Assembly (NCBI RefSeq): GCF_006715765.1
Contig: NZ_VFNV01000001.1
Span: forward strand, 682,001-746,000
DNA from: Rarobacter incanus
GTDB taxonomy: Bacteria; Actinomycetota; Actinomycetes; Actinomycetales; Cellulomonadaceae
Length of the DNA stretch: 64,000 bases
Reading direction: 5' to 3'
Part shown: positions 41,450 to 50,493 of the stretch, in pieces
Position numbering within the stretch: position 1 is the stretch's first letter
How the letters are laid out: every line of letters begins with the position of its first letter
Made by a program: the position numbers and the translations under genes
Notes under the pieces: generated by a model
What the model was told of the DNA's origin: nothing
Seen by the model: the letters and a program-made list of their open reading frames with translations, nothing else
Database searches by the model: none

Positions 41450-41938
41450 TTAGAAGGCGTGCAACTGCGGAACGTCCCCGCAAAACTGCTCGAACGCGGC
41501 GCGTTCCTCGGCGGTGAAGGCCCTCGGTGCGCGGGACGCGTGATCCAGCTGCACCATGCGCGACCGCGCGCGCAGGTAGGTGGTCCCAGCGGAGCCCTCG
41601 TCCATAATCTCGTATGCAAAGTCCACCGACGATGTCCCGATTCTGGGCACCCAGACCGAAACCACGAACGGCTGTTGCCGAAACGTCAACGGCGACACGT
41701 AGTCAATTTCATGCTTGACGACCACAAGCAGCGACGCCGTCATCGCCCCGGACGCGTCAACACCCATATTCGGAAACAGCGCGAAACGCGCATCATCGAG
41801 ATACCTCAGAAACGCCCCGTTGTTGACGTGCCCGAATAGGTCAACGTCGGACCACCGGACCCTCATCAGGACTCGACCGGGTTCGCATTTTCTCTCCCCG
41901 CAACCTCGATCAACTTGCGGAAAGTCCTGCTTTTCCAT
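41450..41938 (-). CDS. Acyl-CoA thioesterase (4HBT hotdog fold)
   Basis: About 162 residues. RWSDVDLFGHVNNGAFLRYLDDAR is the 4-hydroxybenzoyl-CoA thioesterase signature with the catalytic Asp. KHEIDYVSPLTFRQQPFVV and 'DFAYEIMDEG' follow the hotdog strands. It hydrolyses a CoA thioester, substrate unknown. ATG at 41938 has AGGGG upstream and lies 13 bases after the stop of the upstream MFS gene, so the two may be co-transcribed. Confidence 0.88.
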   Translation of the reverse strand: MEKQDFPQVDRGCGERKCEPGRVLMRVRWSDVDLFGHVNNGAFLRYLDDARFALFPNMGVDASGAMTASLLVVVKHEIDYVSPLTFRQQPFVVSVWVPRIGTSSVDFAYEIMDEGSAGTTYLRARSRMVQLDHASRAPRAFTAEERAAFEQFCGDVPQLHAF

Positions 41939-41951
41939 GGTTGCCACACCC

Positions 41952-43412
41952 CTATTCTTTTGCCCGCGGCGCCCGCCGCCGGGCGCCCATGTCAACTAGC
42001 GCGATCAGCAGGGCCAGCGCCAAGAACCCGGACACCGCCAGCATTCCGAACCGATACCCGTCCCGGAAGACACCCAGATCGCGTGCCTGGTGGCCGCCCT
42101 CGTGGTAGATGGTCGCGTAGAAGATCGCGAGGGCGACGGCGCTGCCGATCGCGGTCCCGATGCGCTGGCCAAGTTGTCCCACGGAACCCGCCAACCCACC
42201 ATCGCGGATCGGCACGTGTCCCAGCGTCAATGCCTGGTTCGGGGCAACGACCAGGCCGCCGCCGGCCCCGGCAAGCGCCATGATCCCGGCCATCACCCAT
42301 TCAACTATGCCCGCGGGAGCCCACGCCGCGGCCGCACCCATGCCCACCGTCGCGGCAAGTATCACGACAAGCCCGACAACGACCACGGGCCGACCGTGGT
42401 TGATAACCAACCGCCCCCCGTACCACGCGGAAACGGCGCTGACCAGCGCGAATCCGATGCTGACCATCCCGGCGTAGACCGGTTCGACGCCGACGCCCAA
42501 CTGCAAGAAGAGCGTGGTCAGCAAGAACATGGCCGGAATCGCGGAGAAATACGCCGCGATCACCAAAGTCCCGTTCCGAAACGAGGAAATGCGGAAGAGC
42601 TTCAACGGGATCAGCGGCGCCTTGCCCGCAACCGCGTAGCGCCCCTCCCACCCCACGAAGACGGCAGCGGCCAGCGCGGCAACAGCCAGCAACCACCACC
42701 GCCGTGGGTCATCCGTGCTGGCGCCCGTGGTCAGCAGGAACGGCGTCATCAGCGCCGTCACCGTCACGCCGAACAAGAGGATGCCGACGGGATCGAGCGA
42801 CAGCTTTTGTTTGGGACCGGCCTGCGAGTTTGGCAGCAGCCAGATCACCCCGGCTATGACCAGGAGCGCTAGCGGAACGTTCATCCAGAACACCCAACGC
42901 CACCCGTCACGCGCGCCACCCAGCGCGATCATGAGGCCACCAAGAGTGGGGCCAAACGCGGTGGAAACACCGATCACCGACCCGAACAACCCGAACGCCT
43001 TTGCGCGCGCGGGCCCCGTGAATACCTGCTGGATGGTCCCGACGACTTGCGGCATTTGGATACCCGCCGCAACGCCCTGCGCCAGGCGCGCCAGCAGCAG
43101 TTGCTCGGGAGTTTGCGCCAGGGCGCACGCGGCGCTCATGACCGCGAACAGCGGCAGACCGACCAGGAACAGCGTGCGCCTGGACCGCTGGTCCCCGAGG
43201 CGCCCCATCGGCACAAGCGCCAGCCCGAACGCCAGCACATACCCGGAAACGATCAGTTGCAGCTGGCTCGATGAAGCCCCCAGCGACGCTTCGACGGAGG
43301 GCAGTGTGACGTTGACCTTGCTGAGGTCGAGAATGGTCATTGCCGCCACCGACGCGGCAACGGCGAATGATCGCCACTGGTGAGTTGCTGATGTCGCGGC
43401 GGCTTGATTCAC
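41952..43412 (-). CDS. MFS transporter, DHA2/EmrB type
   Basis: A 486-residue, probably fourteen-span transporter. Motif A (MGRLGDQRSRRTLFLVGL) and DHA2 motif C (LFGSVIGVSTAFGPTLGGLM) are visible. TILDLSKVNVTLPSVEASLG is the usual EmrB/QacA-like first span. It exports drugs or toxic metabolites by proton antiport; the substrate is unknown. Not linked to a visible regulator. Confidence 0.9.
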   Translation of the reverse strand: MNQAAATSATHQWRSFAVAASVAAMTILDLSKVNVTLPSVEASLGASSSQLQLIVSGYVLAFGLALVPMGRLGDQRSRRTLFLVGLPLFAVMSAACALAQTPEQLLLARLAQGVAAGIQMPQVVGTIQQVFTGPARAKAFGLFGSVIGVSTAFGPTLGGLMIALGGARDGWRWVFWMNVPLALLVIAGVIWLLPNSQAGPKQKLSLDPVGILLFGVTVTALMTPFLLTTGASTDDPRRWWLLAVAALAAAVFVGWEGRYAVAGKAPLIPLKLFRISSFRNGTLVIAAYFSAIPAMFLLTTLFLQLGVGVEPVYAGMVSIGFALVSAVSAWYGGRLVINHGRPVVVVGLVVILAATVGMGAAAAWAPAGIVEWVMAGIMALAGAGGGLVVAPNQALTLGHVPIRDGGLAGSVGQLGQRIGTAIGSAVALAIFYATIYHEGGHQARDLGVFRDGYRFGMLAVSGFLALALLIALVDMGARRRAPRAKE

Positions 43413-43515
43413 CCGACCAGCCTACTGGCACCCAACGCGGACCACCCGGTCACAGCGGTGTCTAGCGCGTCACGAACCCGTGGTTTCGCTCATTGAGGAA
43501 CGAGGCCCGCCCCCC

Positions 43516-45507
43516 TTACGACCCTTGCACGTGCGACCAGACGGACCACGGATCATCGGACGAGAATCCGCCGAAGTCTGATCGTCCGATGAGCCCGATG
43601 ACCTGTCCGGATTCGGTAACGCCGTAGGGAATCACGGACCCCCCGCCGTTCTTTTCCAGATACGGCAGCACGGTCGCCGCCATGTTCTTATACGAGCACC
43701 CCAACAGATCGCGGTACCCACCAGCGAACAAGGATTTCAGGCGCGCATTGACGGTGGCCGCGGGCGCTTGGAAGAAATCGGCGGCAAGGAGGCGGCGCGC
43801 GTTGATGTTCACGCCGCGCTGTTCTCCCTGCGCAAGGGCGTTGCGCACGCCCTCATCGCTGGTCGACTGCAAAATGGCGGTGTCCGCCAGGCCGCGGTCG
43901 GCAAGCTTGTTGACGACCTGTTTGACCAGCGCGGACGATTTTATATCGGCGATAAAGAGCACCCGACCGCCGAATTCGTCAAGGAACTGGTCGAAGGTCA
44001 ACGGGGTGCCCGTCGGCCCGCCCTCGTATGCGGGCCCCGTTTCCAGCCGCGACCAGGTGGCCAAGTCGATGTCTTTGAGCGCGTATGAAGCACCCGGCGC
44101 CGCGGGGTCGTAAAGCGTGCGCCCTGTGGTCGTGTCGTGGTTCACGACAAGCGTGCCGTCTGCCAGGACGCGCAGATCCACCTCGACAGCAAATCCGGCC
44201 GCCGCGGCGGCCGCGTACCCCTCTTTCGATGACTCGGGGTACCTTGCGGGGCCGCCGCGGTGCGCCACGACAAAGGGCGCCGCCAGCGATCGCGCGCTCG
44301 CGTAGCTGTCGATCCCGAGCAACGGCCCGTTGGCTTCCAGCGTCGTTGTCGCGGTCACGGACGAGGACGCTCCGCTGGTTCCGGTACCAAGCTTTTCGGG
44401 CACCTGGATCCGCCACGAACTGGTTCCAGCCGGACGTTCGGGAAGCGTGAATGTCACCTTGCTGGCCCCGGCCTGGGGGCCCGCCTTCTTGGTTTTCTGG
44501 GTGACCCACCTGCCCAACCGAACCGAATACTCCTGCAGGTTGACCGTCCTTGACCGACTGGGGTTGATAACGGCGCTCACCGTGCCGGGGGTCCGGGACG
44601 TTGCGGAAATCTGTGACGTATTCGCTGCGACGCGTGAGATTGGCAGCGGCGCCACCTCAACCGTGAAGGCGGCGACTTCGCTGCGCGCCAACGTCGTCTT
44701 GTTGGCTGTCACCCGCCAGCGGGTCTGCCCGGGGGTTGAGGCTGCCACCTGGAATTTGACGGTTGCGCGTTTCGAACCGCTGATGCGCCGGACCTGTGCG
44801 GTTTGCCATCGGCTCCCCGCCAGTCGTTGTAACTTCACGACCCGTGCGCGCGCGGGCAGCACAGAAATAGACACGGCGAGTGGCCGACCCCGCACGGTGG
44901 AGAAGTTGCGTCCGGTCGCCAGCGTATCGCCCGCGCGCGGGCCCTTCTTCTTGACGGTGACCTGTTTTCCGCGCACCTGCGCCGAGACGACTGCCACGGG
45001 TCGAAACCGCGACGTGACAGCGAATGACCCCCGGTAGGCACCCGATTTCCACGTGAGCCTGACACTGCGCGCGCCTTGGCGCCAACGTTTGGCGGGTTTC
45101 GATGACTTGCGGACGGCGACCCGCACGGTCTTGTACTTGCCCGCGTGCTTGGCGTTCACGCTGACCGAGTATCGAGACTTAATTGCTCCGCTCTTGGCGA
45201 TGCGGGATGTCGCGGAAACCTCAATTGCGGGACGAGGCCCCGCCTGCGCGTTCCCCGCCGCCGCAACGTGCAGCGCCCATATTCCCGCCAGTGCAACCAC
45301 GGCTACGGCCACCGCCGTAAAAAGGCGTGCGCATCGCGCGGAGCGGAAGCGGGCCGGCACGCCATGCGCCGCGCGCGGCGTCAACTGGAGTCGGGGGTTG
45401 GGCCCCAAAACTCGCGGGGTTTGGGAAGGTGGCACCCGGATAGTGTAGCCAGTGCGCCTCGCGGACTGCATTCGGGTCCGGCGGTGCAAGCGCACACGTG
45501 CCTTCAC
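43516..45507 (-). CDS. Exported glycerophosphodiester phosphodiesterase with basic Ig-like stalk
   Basis: 663 residues if GTG at 45507 is used. A basic N-terminus and signal/anchor (LFTAVAVAVVALAGIWALHV, ~62-82) precede about 300 residues of Lys/Arg/Ser/Thr-rich beta structure with repeated R-V-LQ---G-RW units. Residues ~410-663 are a GDPD domain: VVAHRGG (His416, Arg417), VEVDLR (Glu442, Asp444) and NHD (His457). It would act outside the membrane on glycerophosphodiesters or teichoic-acid-like polymers. The start overlaps the aminotransferase stop (GTGA); GTGs at 45435 and 45360 would give more usual signal lengths. Confidence 0.85.
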   Translation of the reverse strand: MKARVRLHRRTRMQSARRTGYTIRVPPSQTPRVLGPNPRLQLTPRAAHGVPARFRSARCARLFTAVAVAVVALAGIWALHVAAAGNAQAGPRPAIEVSATSRIAKSGAIKSRYSVSVNAKHAGKYKTVRVAVRKSSKPAKRWRQGARSVRLTWKSGAYRGSFAVTSRFRPVAVVSAQVRGKQVTVKKKGPRAGDTLATGRNFSTVRGRPLAVSISVLPARARVVKLQRLAGSRWQTAQVRRISGSKRATVKFQVAASTPGQTRWRVTANKTTLARSEVAAFTVEVAPLPISRVAANTSQISATSRTPGTVSAVINPSRSRTVNLQEYSVRLGRWVTQKTKKAGPQAGASKVTFTLPERPAGTSSWRIQVPEKLGTGTSGASSSVTATTTLEANGPLLGIDSYASARSLAAPFVVAHRGGPARYPESSKEGYAAAAAAGFAVEVDLRVLADGTLVVNHDTTTGRTLYDPAAPGASYALKDIDLATWSRLETGPAYEGGPTGTPLTFDQFLDEFGGRVLFIADIKSSALVKQVVNKLADRGLADTAILQSTSDEGVRNALAQGEQRGVNINARRLLAADFFQAPAATVNARLKSLFAGGYRDLLGCSYKNMAATVLPYLEKNGGGSVIPYGVTESGQVIGLIGRSDFGGFSSDDPWSVWSHVQGS

Positions 45508-46691
45508 ACACTTCGCGCCGGTGATAGCTCACGGCTCATCCGGGCGCGGTCCAACGCTGCGAGCAGCCGCCTGAGCCCCTCGCGGAGGGTCCCCGGCGAG
45601 GCTGTCAACGAGATACGCAGCCACCCCTGCCCGCGCTCACCGAAGGCCGTTCCCGGAGCGACGGCGACCTTGTCCCGTTCAATGAGGTCCATGGACCACC
45701 CGTAGACATCGCCGCCGCACCAATCTCGCACATCAACCCACACGTAGATGCCGCCCCCGTCTGTTGCGTAGGAGATTCCTGCCTGGTCGAGGGTGTCGCA
45801 CACCAAGCGGCGGCGTTCCTCGATGGCGTTGGCAGCCGCCCCGACCGCATCCTGCGGGCCGCGCAGCGCGGCCAGCGCGGCGTATTGGGCCGGCAGATTC
45901 ACGCAGGAAATCAGGGATTCCTGCAGCATCGGCATATACCGGTTGAGGGACGAGGGAACCACCAGGGTGCCCACGCGGACTCCGGTCATCGCGTAGGTCT
46001 TGGAGAATGATTCCAAGCAAAGCACTCGTCCATCATCGTCGTGCTGCAACGCGGACGCGAAGGTTCCCGCGCCCGGGAACGCGGAATAACATTCGTCGGA
46101 AAACACCCACAGGTCGTACCGGCGAGCCAGGTCGAGCAGGCGGCGCATCAGTTCCGGATCGATCACTGCGCCCAGCGGATTGGAGGGCGAATTGAGGATC
46201 AATACGCGCGTTTCGTTCGTTATGAGGGCTTCGAGCGCGGCGGGATCAGGTAAGAATCCGCCCGCGGCGGTCAGCGGATAGGGAACAACGATCCCGCCCA
46301 GCAGCGTGGTCGTGGTGGCGAATGGTGGGTAGCCCGGGTCCGGCACCAAGACCTGCGACCCGCGAGTGACGGTAGCCATGAGTGCCAGGGCGATCCCCTG
46401 CGCTCCCCCCGCGGTCACCCACACGCGCGACGAATCTATGTCCACGCCCAGCCGTTCGCTTCGCTCGCGCGCCACTTCCTTGCGTAGGTCCGCGATCCCG
46501 CCACTGGGCGTGTAGTGAGTGGCGTCGCGCTGGTAGGCGGCCATCCCGGCTTCGCGAATGTGGGCGGGAACCGCCCAATCGGGTTCGCCGACGGACAAGA
46601 TCGATACGCCTGGGACCGTCCACGCCTTTTCCGTGACGTCGCGGATCTGTGAGGCGGAGGCGGTCGATAGGTGTGAAGCGGGTGCGGGCAT
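45504..46691 (-). CDS. PLP-dependent aminotransferase, class I/II
   Basis: A 395-residue fold-type I aminotransferase: LSVGEPDWAVP near residue 33, NSPSNPLGA (about 168-176), DECYSAF (199-205) and the PLP lysine Lys231 in ESFSKTYAMTGVRVG. The family makes aromatic, aspartate or other amino acids; the specificity cannot be told. The last base set overlaps the GDPD start by 4 bases. Confidence 0.9.
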   Translation of the reverse strand: MPAPASHLSTASASQIRDVTEKAWTVPGVSILSVGEPDWAVPAHIREAGMAAYQRDATHYTPSGGIADLRKEVARERSERLGVDIDSSRVWVTAGGAQGIALALMATVTRGSQVLVPDPGYPPFATTTTLLGGIVVPYPLTAAGGFLPDPAALEALITNETRVLILNSPSNPLGAVIDPELMRRLLDLARRYDLWVFSDECYSAFPGAGTFASALQHDDDGRVLCLESFSKTYAMTGVRVGTLVVPSSLNRYMPMLQESLISCVNLPAQYAALAALRGPQDAVGAAANAIEERRRLVCDTLDQAGISYATDGGGIYVWVDVRDWCGGDVYGWSMDLIERDKVAVAPGTAFGERGQGWLRISLTASPGTLREGLRRLLAALDRARMSRELSPARSV

Positions 46692-46787
46692 GACCCGAGG
46701 CTAGTCGGGCAAGCGCTCATGCTTGTGGCGAGAACGTAACAGGCAGGTGTCGCGGGAGGCCAGCATCGCCACGGTGACCGCGGGCCC

Positions 46788-48515
46788 CTATTCGCAATGG
46801 CTCGCGCCGGAGATGTGGGCACCGTCCGGGTCCTCGAGCCAGGCGATCAGGTCGTCTACCAGCGGCGATGACTCTGAGATCACTCCCATGTGGTCGTACC
46901 CGGCGTACTCGACGGCGGTGGTGGTGGTACCCGCCTGGCAGGCCCGCTCCTTCATCGCGCGCTGGATCGCGATCGGAACCACTTGATCGTCGGTCCCCTG
47001 CCCCAGGAATAGCGGGGCGGCCATCTTTCCGCTCGCGATGTTTTGGGCTAATCGGTCGTGGACGGGGCCTGTATCAAAGTCGATCGAATACAGGCCCGTC
47101 GAATCAAACGCCGTCACCCCGGCCACCGACAGCGCCGCCGCCGTCATGAGCGGATCGGTGGCGCACCTGCTAGCCACCTGGTCAACGATGACCCGCGCCC
47201 CCGGCCGCACCATGCCCGGCAAGGAAACATCCGCGTATTCTTGCGCGTACGGCACCAGAACATAGGGTGCGACAACGCTGCCGATCAACGATCCTTTGTC
47301 GCCCATGATGTCGCGGGAAAGCGTGAGCGGGTCCGCCGCGGCGGAGAGTGCGGCGACGGCCCGGATCGTGAACTCCGGCGCGTAGGTGCCCGCAATCTGG
47401 GCCGCCCACAGCGTGGCATGGCCGCCCTGCGAATGGCCGGCCAGGTAGACCTGGTCGGTCGCCGCGACCTGCGGCAGTTCTTGCACCGCGCGCACCGCGT
47501 CCAGGGTGGCCCGACCCTCGCCTTCGCCGATCAGATACGGATACCTGCCCGCCGTTCCCTGCCCCGGGTAGTCCGTGGCGACCACGGTGTACCCGCGGTC
47601 GATGAGCTGCCCTATGCCAGGAATTGCGGTTTCCGACAGCGCCGTTGCGGTCAGGCTCGGTGCGCACTCGCGCGAGACGCCGGTCGTGCCGTGCTGCCAC
47701 GCCAAGATCCGGGATTCCCCCGACTCGGCGCTGCGCGGGATCGCCGCGACGGCGCTGGCCGTGGCCGCGCTGCCGTCCGCCCGGGTTGTCGCGTAAATGA
47801 GCAGGAAGGCGTCCGCGTCCGCGGGGGCTTGTCCCGCATATGGCTCGTACGCAAGCAGCGTTCCCGGCAAGGAATTACCGGGTTGCAGCCCGTACGCCTC
47901 TGGAATGGATGGGCGGTCGGCGGCAGCGCGGATGACAACGCCAGCCGCGGCCAGCGAAATTACAAGGACGAGTCCCGCCACCGCCCACGCTGCTGTCTGC
48001 CAGACGATGCGGCGGATTCTGCGAGGCGGGCGGTCCGCCGGGACGCTGGCGGGCGCCAGCGCTAACGCAATAGCCCCGAGCGCAATGGCGTAGCTGCACG
48101 CCAGCGTCATGGCATCGGGCACCCACACGGCAAGGACCGCCCACGTCGCCGCCGTCGCGGTCCACACCCAGGCTCGCGCCCTGGCGGAAGCGGAGGTCGC
48201 GGCGGAAGCGGAAGCGGGGGCGGCGGCGGTCACGGCGGAAGCGGAGGCGGCGGCGGTCGCGGCGGAAGCAGCGGTCGCGGCGGAAGCGGAGGTCGCGGGG
48301 GCGGATCGCAGTGCTCTGTGCACCCCCACCACTGCTCCTATAGCGCCGAGCGCAACCGGGAGAAGGCGGGAGAACTCGTCCTCAAATCTGCCGGGTACAA
48401 CCCAGGTTCCCGCGGCCGCAAGCGTGAGGGGTCGCACGATCAGCACGCCGGCGGCAGCGACAAGCAGCACTCGATCGATCACCCGCGACCACGGGATAGG
48501 GCGGGTATGCTGCAT
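46788..48515 (-). CDS. Membrane-anchored secretory-type lipase (alpha/beta hydrolase)
   Basis: A 575-residue protein. An N-terminal membrane region (~1-200) holds several spans interrupted by an Ala/Ser/Thr-rich stretch at 73-112. The hydrolase domain (~205-575) has LAWQHGTTGV, VVATDYPGQG and the nucleophile elbow LAGHSQGGH with Ser362, as in secretory lipases (LIP family). It probably acts on lipid esters outside the membrane. An aspartate and histidine of the triad are plausible in DDQVVP and YDHMGV near the C-terminus. Confidence 0.85.
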   Translation of the reverse strand: MQHTRPIPWSRVIDRVLLVAAAGVLIVRPLTLAAAGTWVVPGRFEDEFSRLLPVALGAIGAVVGVHRALRSAPATSASAATAASAATAAASASAVTAAAPASASAATSASARARAWVWTATAATWAVLAVWVPDAMTLACSYAIALGAIALALAPASVPADRPPRRIRRIVWQTAAWAVAGLVLVISLAAAGVVIRAAADRPSIPEAYGLQPGNSLPGTLLAYEPYAGQAPADADAFLLIYATTRADGSAATASAVAAIPRSAESGESRILAWQHGTTGVSRECAPSLTATALSETAIPGIGQLIDRGYTVVATDYPGQGTAGRYPYLIGEGEGRATLDAVRAVQELPQVAATDQVYLAGHSQGGHATLWAAQIAGTYAPEFTIRAVAALSAAADPLTLSRDIMGDKGSLIGSVVAPYVLVPYAQEYADVSLPGMVRPGARVIVDQVASRCATDPLMTAAALSVAGVTAFDSTGLYSIDFDTGPVHDRLAQNIASGKMAAPLFLGQGTDDQVVPIAIQRAMKERACQAGTTTTAVEYAGYDHMGVISESSPLVDDLIAWLEDPDGAHISGASHCE

Positions 48516-48535
48516 CGTTTAGGTCCCTCTTCGTT

Positions 48536-49405
48536 CTATCGTTGACGTTGCGCGTCGGCCCCATCACGCGCCACACACAAATCATCCGGCTGCGCCAACA
48601 AGTGTTCAGCTTCCGCTATCGCACCCAGCAGGTCATCATCCGTGTAGCGGCGCCGCGCGAAGTCCTGCCATTCGCTAACGTGGGTCCCCCACGTGCCGTC
48701 CGCCTCTTGCACGGGGTACGCCGACCGAACCCACCGTAACCGGTTTGCCTGTTCACCCGTGACGGGGTCAAGGCGCGTGTAGTGGAAGACGTGACAGTTG
48801 TGGATTTTGTAAGCGGGGTCCTTGTCATGCCGAACGAAGCGTTCATCGCTCCACCGCTGCAAGACTAGCCGCGTTGCCCAGATGAATTCGCCGTGCGATA
48901 CAACGATGACCTTATCGCCGGAGCTTTCGCGATGCAGGGTACTGAGCAGGTTGCGCACCCTATTCTCAGCGACGTCGGCGATCGATTCCCCGCCCTCGGG
49001 CGCCCAATACAGCGGGTCCGCCTCACGCAGGGCGTAGGAGCGGGGGCGCTCCTCAATGAACTGCGACCAGGCCATGGTGCCGATGACTCCCCAGTCGCGT
49101 TCACGCACGGACCGGTTGAGTTCCCAGGCGCCGCTTAGGCGTAGGTTGCCTGCGGTTTCACGCGTACGCACGTAGGGAGAAACGATGTACCTGTCGAACC
49201 CGTCGCCGAATTCTCCCACCAGCCACCGCCCGATCTGCTGGGCCTGCGCAACACCCTGCGGCGTCAAGCGCCAGGACCTGTCGGGGAGGGTAACTAGTTG
49301 CTCGGAGTTTTCATAGAAGCTGTCGTCTCCGCGTTTGGACGCCGATTGGACAATGTTCGCTTCCGATTGTCCGTGGCGCACCAGGACTAGGTCATTGGGC
49401 ATCAT
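48536..49405 (-). CDS. Histidine phosphatase family protein (phosphoglycerate-mutase-like)
   Basis: About 289 residues starting MMPNDLVLVRHGQSEAN, the RHG signature with the catalytic His. YIVSPYVRTRETA and VIVVSHGEFIWATR give the other conserved Arg and His. Family members remove phosphate from sugars, lipids or proteins. The substrate is unknown. AAGGAGCC lies upstream of the ATG. A repeat-rich 219-base gap separates it from the next gene upstream. Confidence 0.88.
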   Translation of the reverse strand: MMPNDLVLVRHGQSEANIVQSASKRGDDSFYENSEQLVTLPDRSWRLTPQGVAQAQQIGRWLVGEFGDGFDRYIVSPYVRTRETAGNLRLSGAWELNRSVRERDWGVIGTMAWSQFIEERPRSYALREADPLYWAPEGGESIADVAENRVRNLLSTLHRESSGDKVIVVSHGEFIWATRLVLQRWSDERFVRHDKDPAYKIHNCHVFHYTRLDPVTGEQANRLRWVRSAYPVQEADGTWGTHVSEWQDFARRRYTDDDLLGAIAEAEHLLAQPDDLCVARDGADAQRQR

Positions 49406-49477
49406 GAGGTCAGGCTCCTTTCTCCGCGATTCTTTCACGGTTGGATCGAAAGGAACCGGACCTTAGGTGCGGGCCAA

Positions 49478-49570
49478 CGTCGCGTCACGTCACGTCACGA
49501 TATATCGCGTCGCGCCACGTCACGTCATATCGCGTCGCATCGCATCACGACATATCGCGTCACGTCGCAA
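49478..49570. repeat. Pentamer-rich intergenic repeat (TCACG/TCGCG/TATCG type)
   Basis: About 93 bases built from loosely repeated 5-base units such as CGTCA, CGTCG and TATCG, in the gap between the isochorismatase-like gene and the histidine phosphatase. The motif contains alternating CGTCACG steps that can read on both strands. It has no spacers and no coding potential. Confidence 0.8.
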
Positions 49571-49624
49571 GCAAACCCGGATTGGAACCGAACTCAAGCG
49601 AAAGCCCCACCCCCGGGGCGCGGG

Positions 49625-50269
49625 TCAGTAACCGCGGGTTGCGTCCGCGATTTTTTCGCCGCTAAGCGAGGCGATGAAGTCGGCTGTCTCCATCGGGTTC
49701 GAAAACATCGGGTAAGTGAAGGACGTTGCCGCTTCCTGCTCGGCAAGGGAAGTGGCGGCCGTCGCATCAGTGAGAGTGACGACCTTGTACCCCTTTTCGT
49801 ACGCGGACCGCATCGTTGACTCGACACAACAGTTGGTCAAAAATCCCGCCAACGCAATTTCTGTTATTCCCTTCGAACGCAAAATGAAGTCGAGGTCGGT
49901 GGACCAAAATGCGTCCAACCCCCGTTTGCCCTCGATGAGGATGTCGCCCGGTTGCGGCGAAAGCTCCTCGATGATCTCCACGCCCCAGGTGCCCTTGACA
50001 AAGGATGACGAGTCAACAACGCCTTTCAAGATTCCGTACGGGTGTTTAGTTAGCTCGCCGTACCCTTCGGCGAAGCTGATTGGGGTGTGAAACACCGTGC
50101 CACCGGCTGCGCGCACGGCCTCGGCCGCGGCCACCGCGTGATCCACCATCCCCGTCGTTTCCATGACTTCTTTCACCGCGTCATGCAGGGAGCCTCCCGG
50201 GGAAGCAAAATCGTTCTGGAATTCAATGAGGACCAGACCCAGGTCCGGTCGCTGTTGCGTGTGAGACAT
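49625..50269 (-). CDS. Isochorismatase-like cysteine hydrolase
   Basis: About 214 residues. The catalytic triad of the superfamily is visible: Asp (LIEFQNDFASPG), Lys (EGKRGLDAFWSTD) and Cys (LAGFLTNCCVEST). Members hydrolyse isochorismate, nicotinamide or ureas/amides. Nothing fixes the substrate. The ATG at 50269 begins family homology (MSHTQQRPDLGLVLIEFQ). It is divergent from the siderophore-interacting protein and may share its promoter region. Confidence 0.88.
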   Translation of the reverse strand: MSHTQQRPDLGLVLIEFQNDFASPGGSLHDAVKEVMETTGMVDHAVAAAEAVRAAGGTVFHTPISFAEGYGELTKHPYGILKGVVDSSSFVKGTWGVEIIEELSPQPGDILIEGKRGLDAFWSTDLDFILRSKGITEIALAGFLTNCCVESTMRSAYEKGYKVVTLTDATAATSLAEQEAATSFTYPMFSNPMETADFIASLSGEKIADATRGY

Positions 50270-50453
50270 CGAAAACCGCCCTCGAAATATTACGGCCCTG
50301 ATGCATCCGGCATCGTTGCCGTCACTTGTACTTTTCAGCATATGCCGCGAAGTCCCGCCGCGCCAGACCGAAATCGCAGGCGAATCAACACCGCAACCAC
50401 CCCGCCGCAGAACCCAGGACACGACTACGTGCTTCACCCTGCGGTACGCTCAG

Positions 50454-50472
50454 TAACAAAGGCTTACCTAAC
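50454..50472. promoter_or_regulatory. DtxR/IdeR-like iron box
   Basis: AACAAAGGCTTACCTAA (50455-50471) fits the 19-bp palindromic iron box TTAGGTWAGSCTWACCTAA at 14 of 17 positions, with a perfect right half. It lies ~20 bases before the siderophore-interacting protein GTG, where repression by Fe2+-DtxR would be expected. Confidence 0.7.
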
Positions 50473-50493
50473 TATTGACGATGAGGTACCGAA

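Noticed and set aside
47058-48065. 335-residue plus-strand frame opposite the lipase
   Set aside because: Antisense shadow; Arg/Gly-rich composition without domains.
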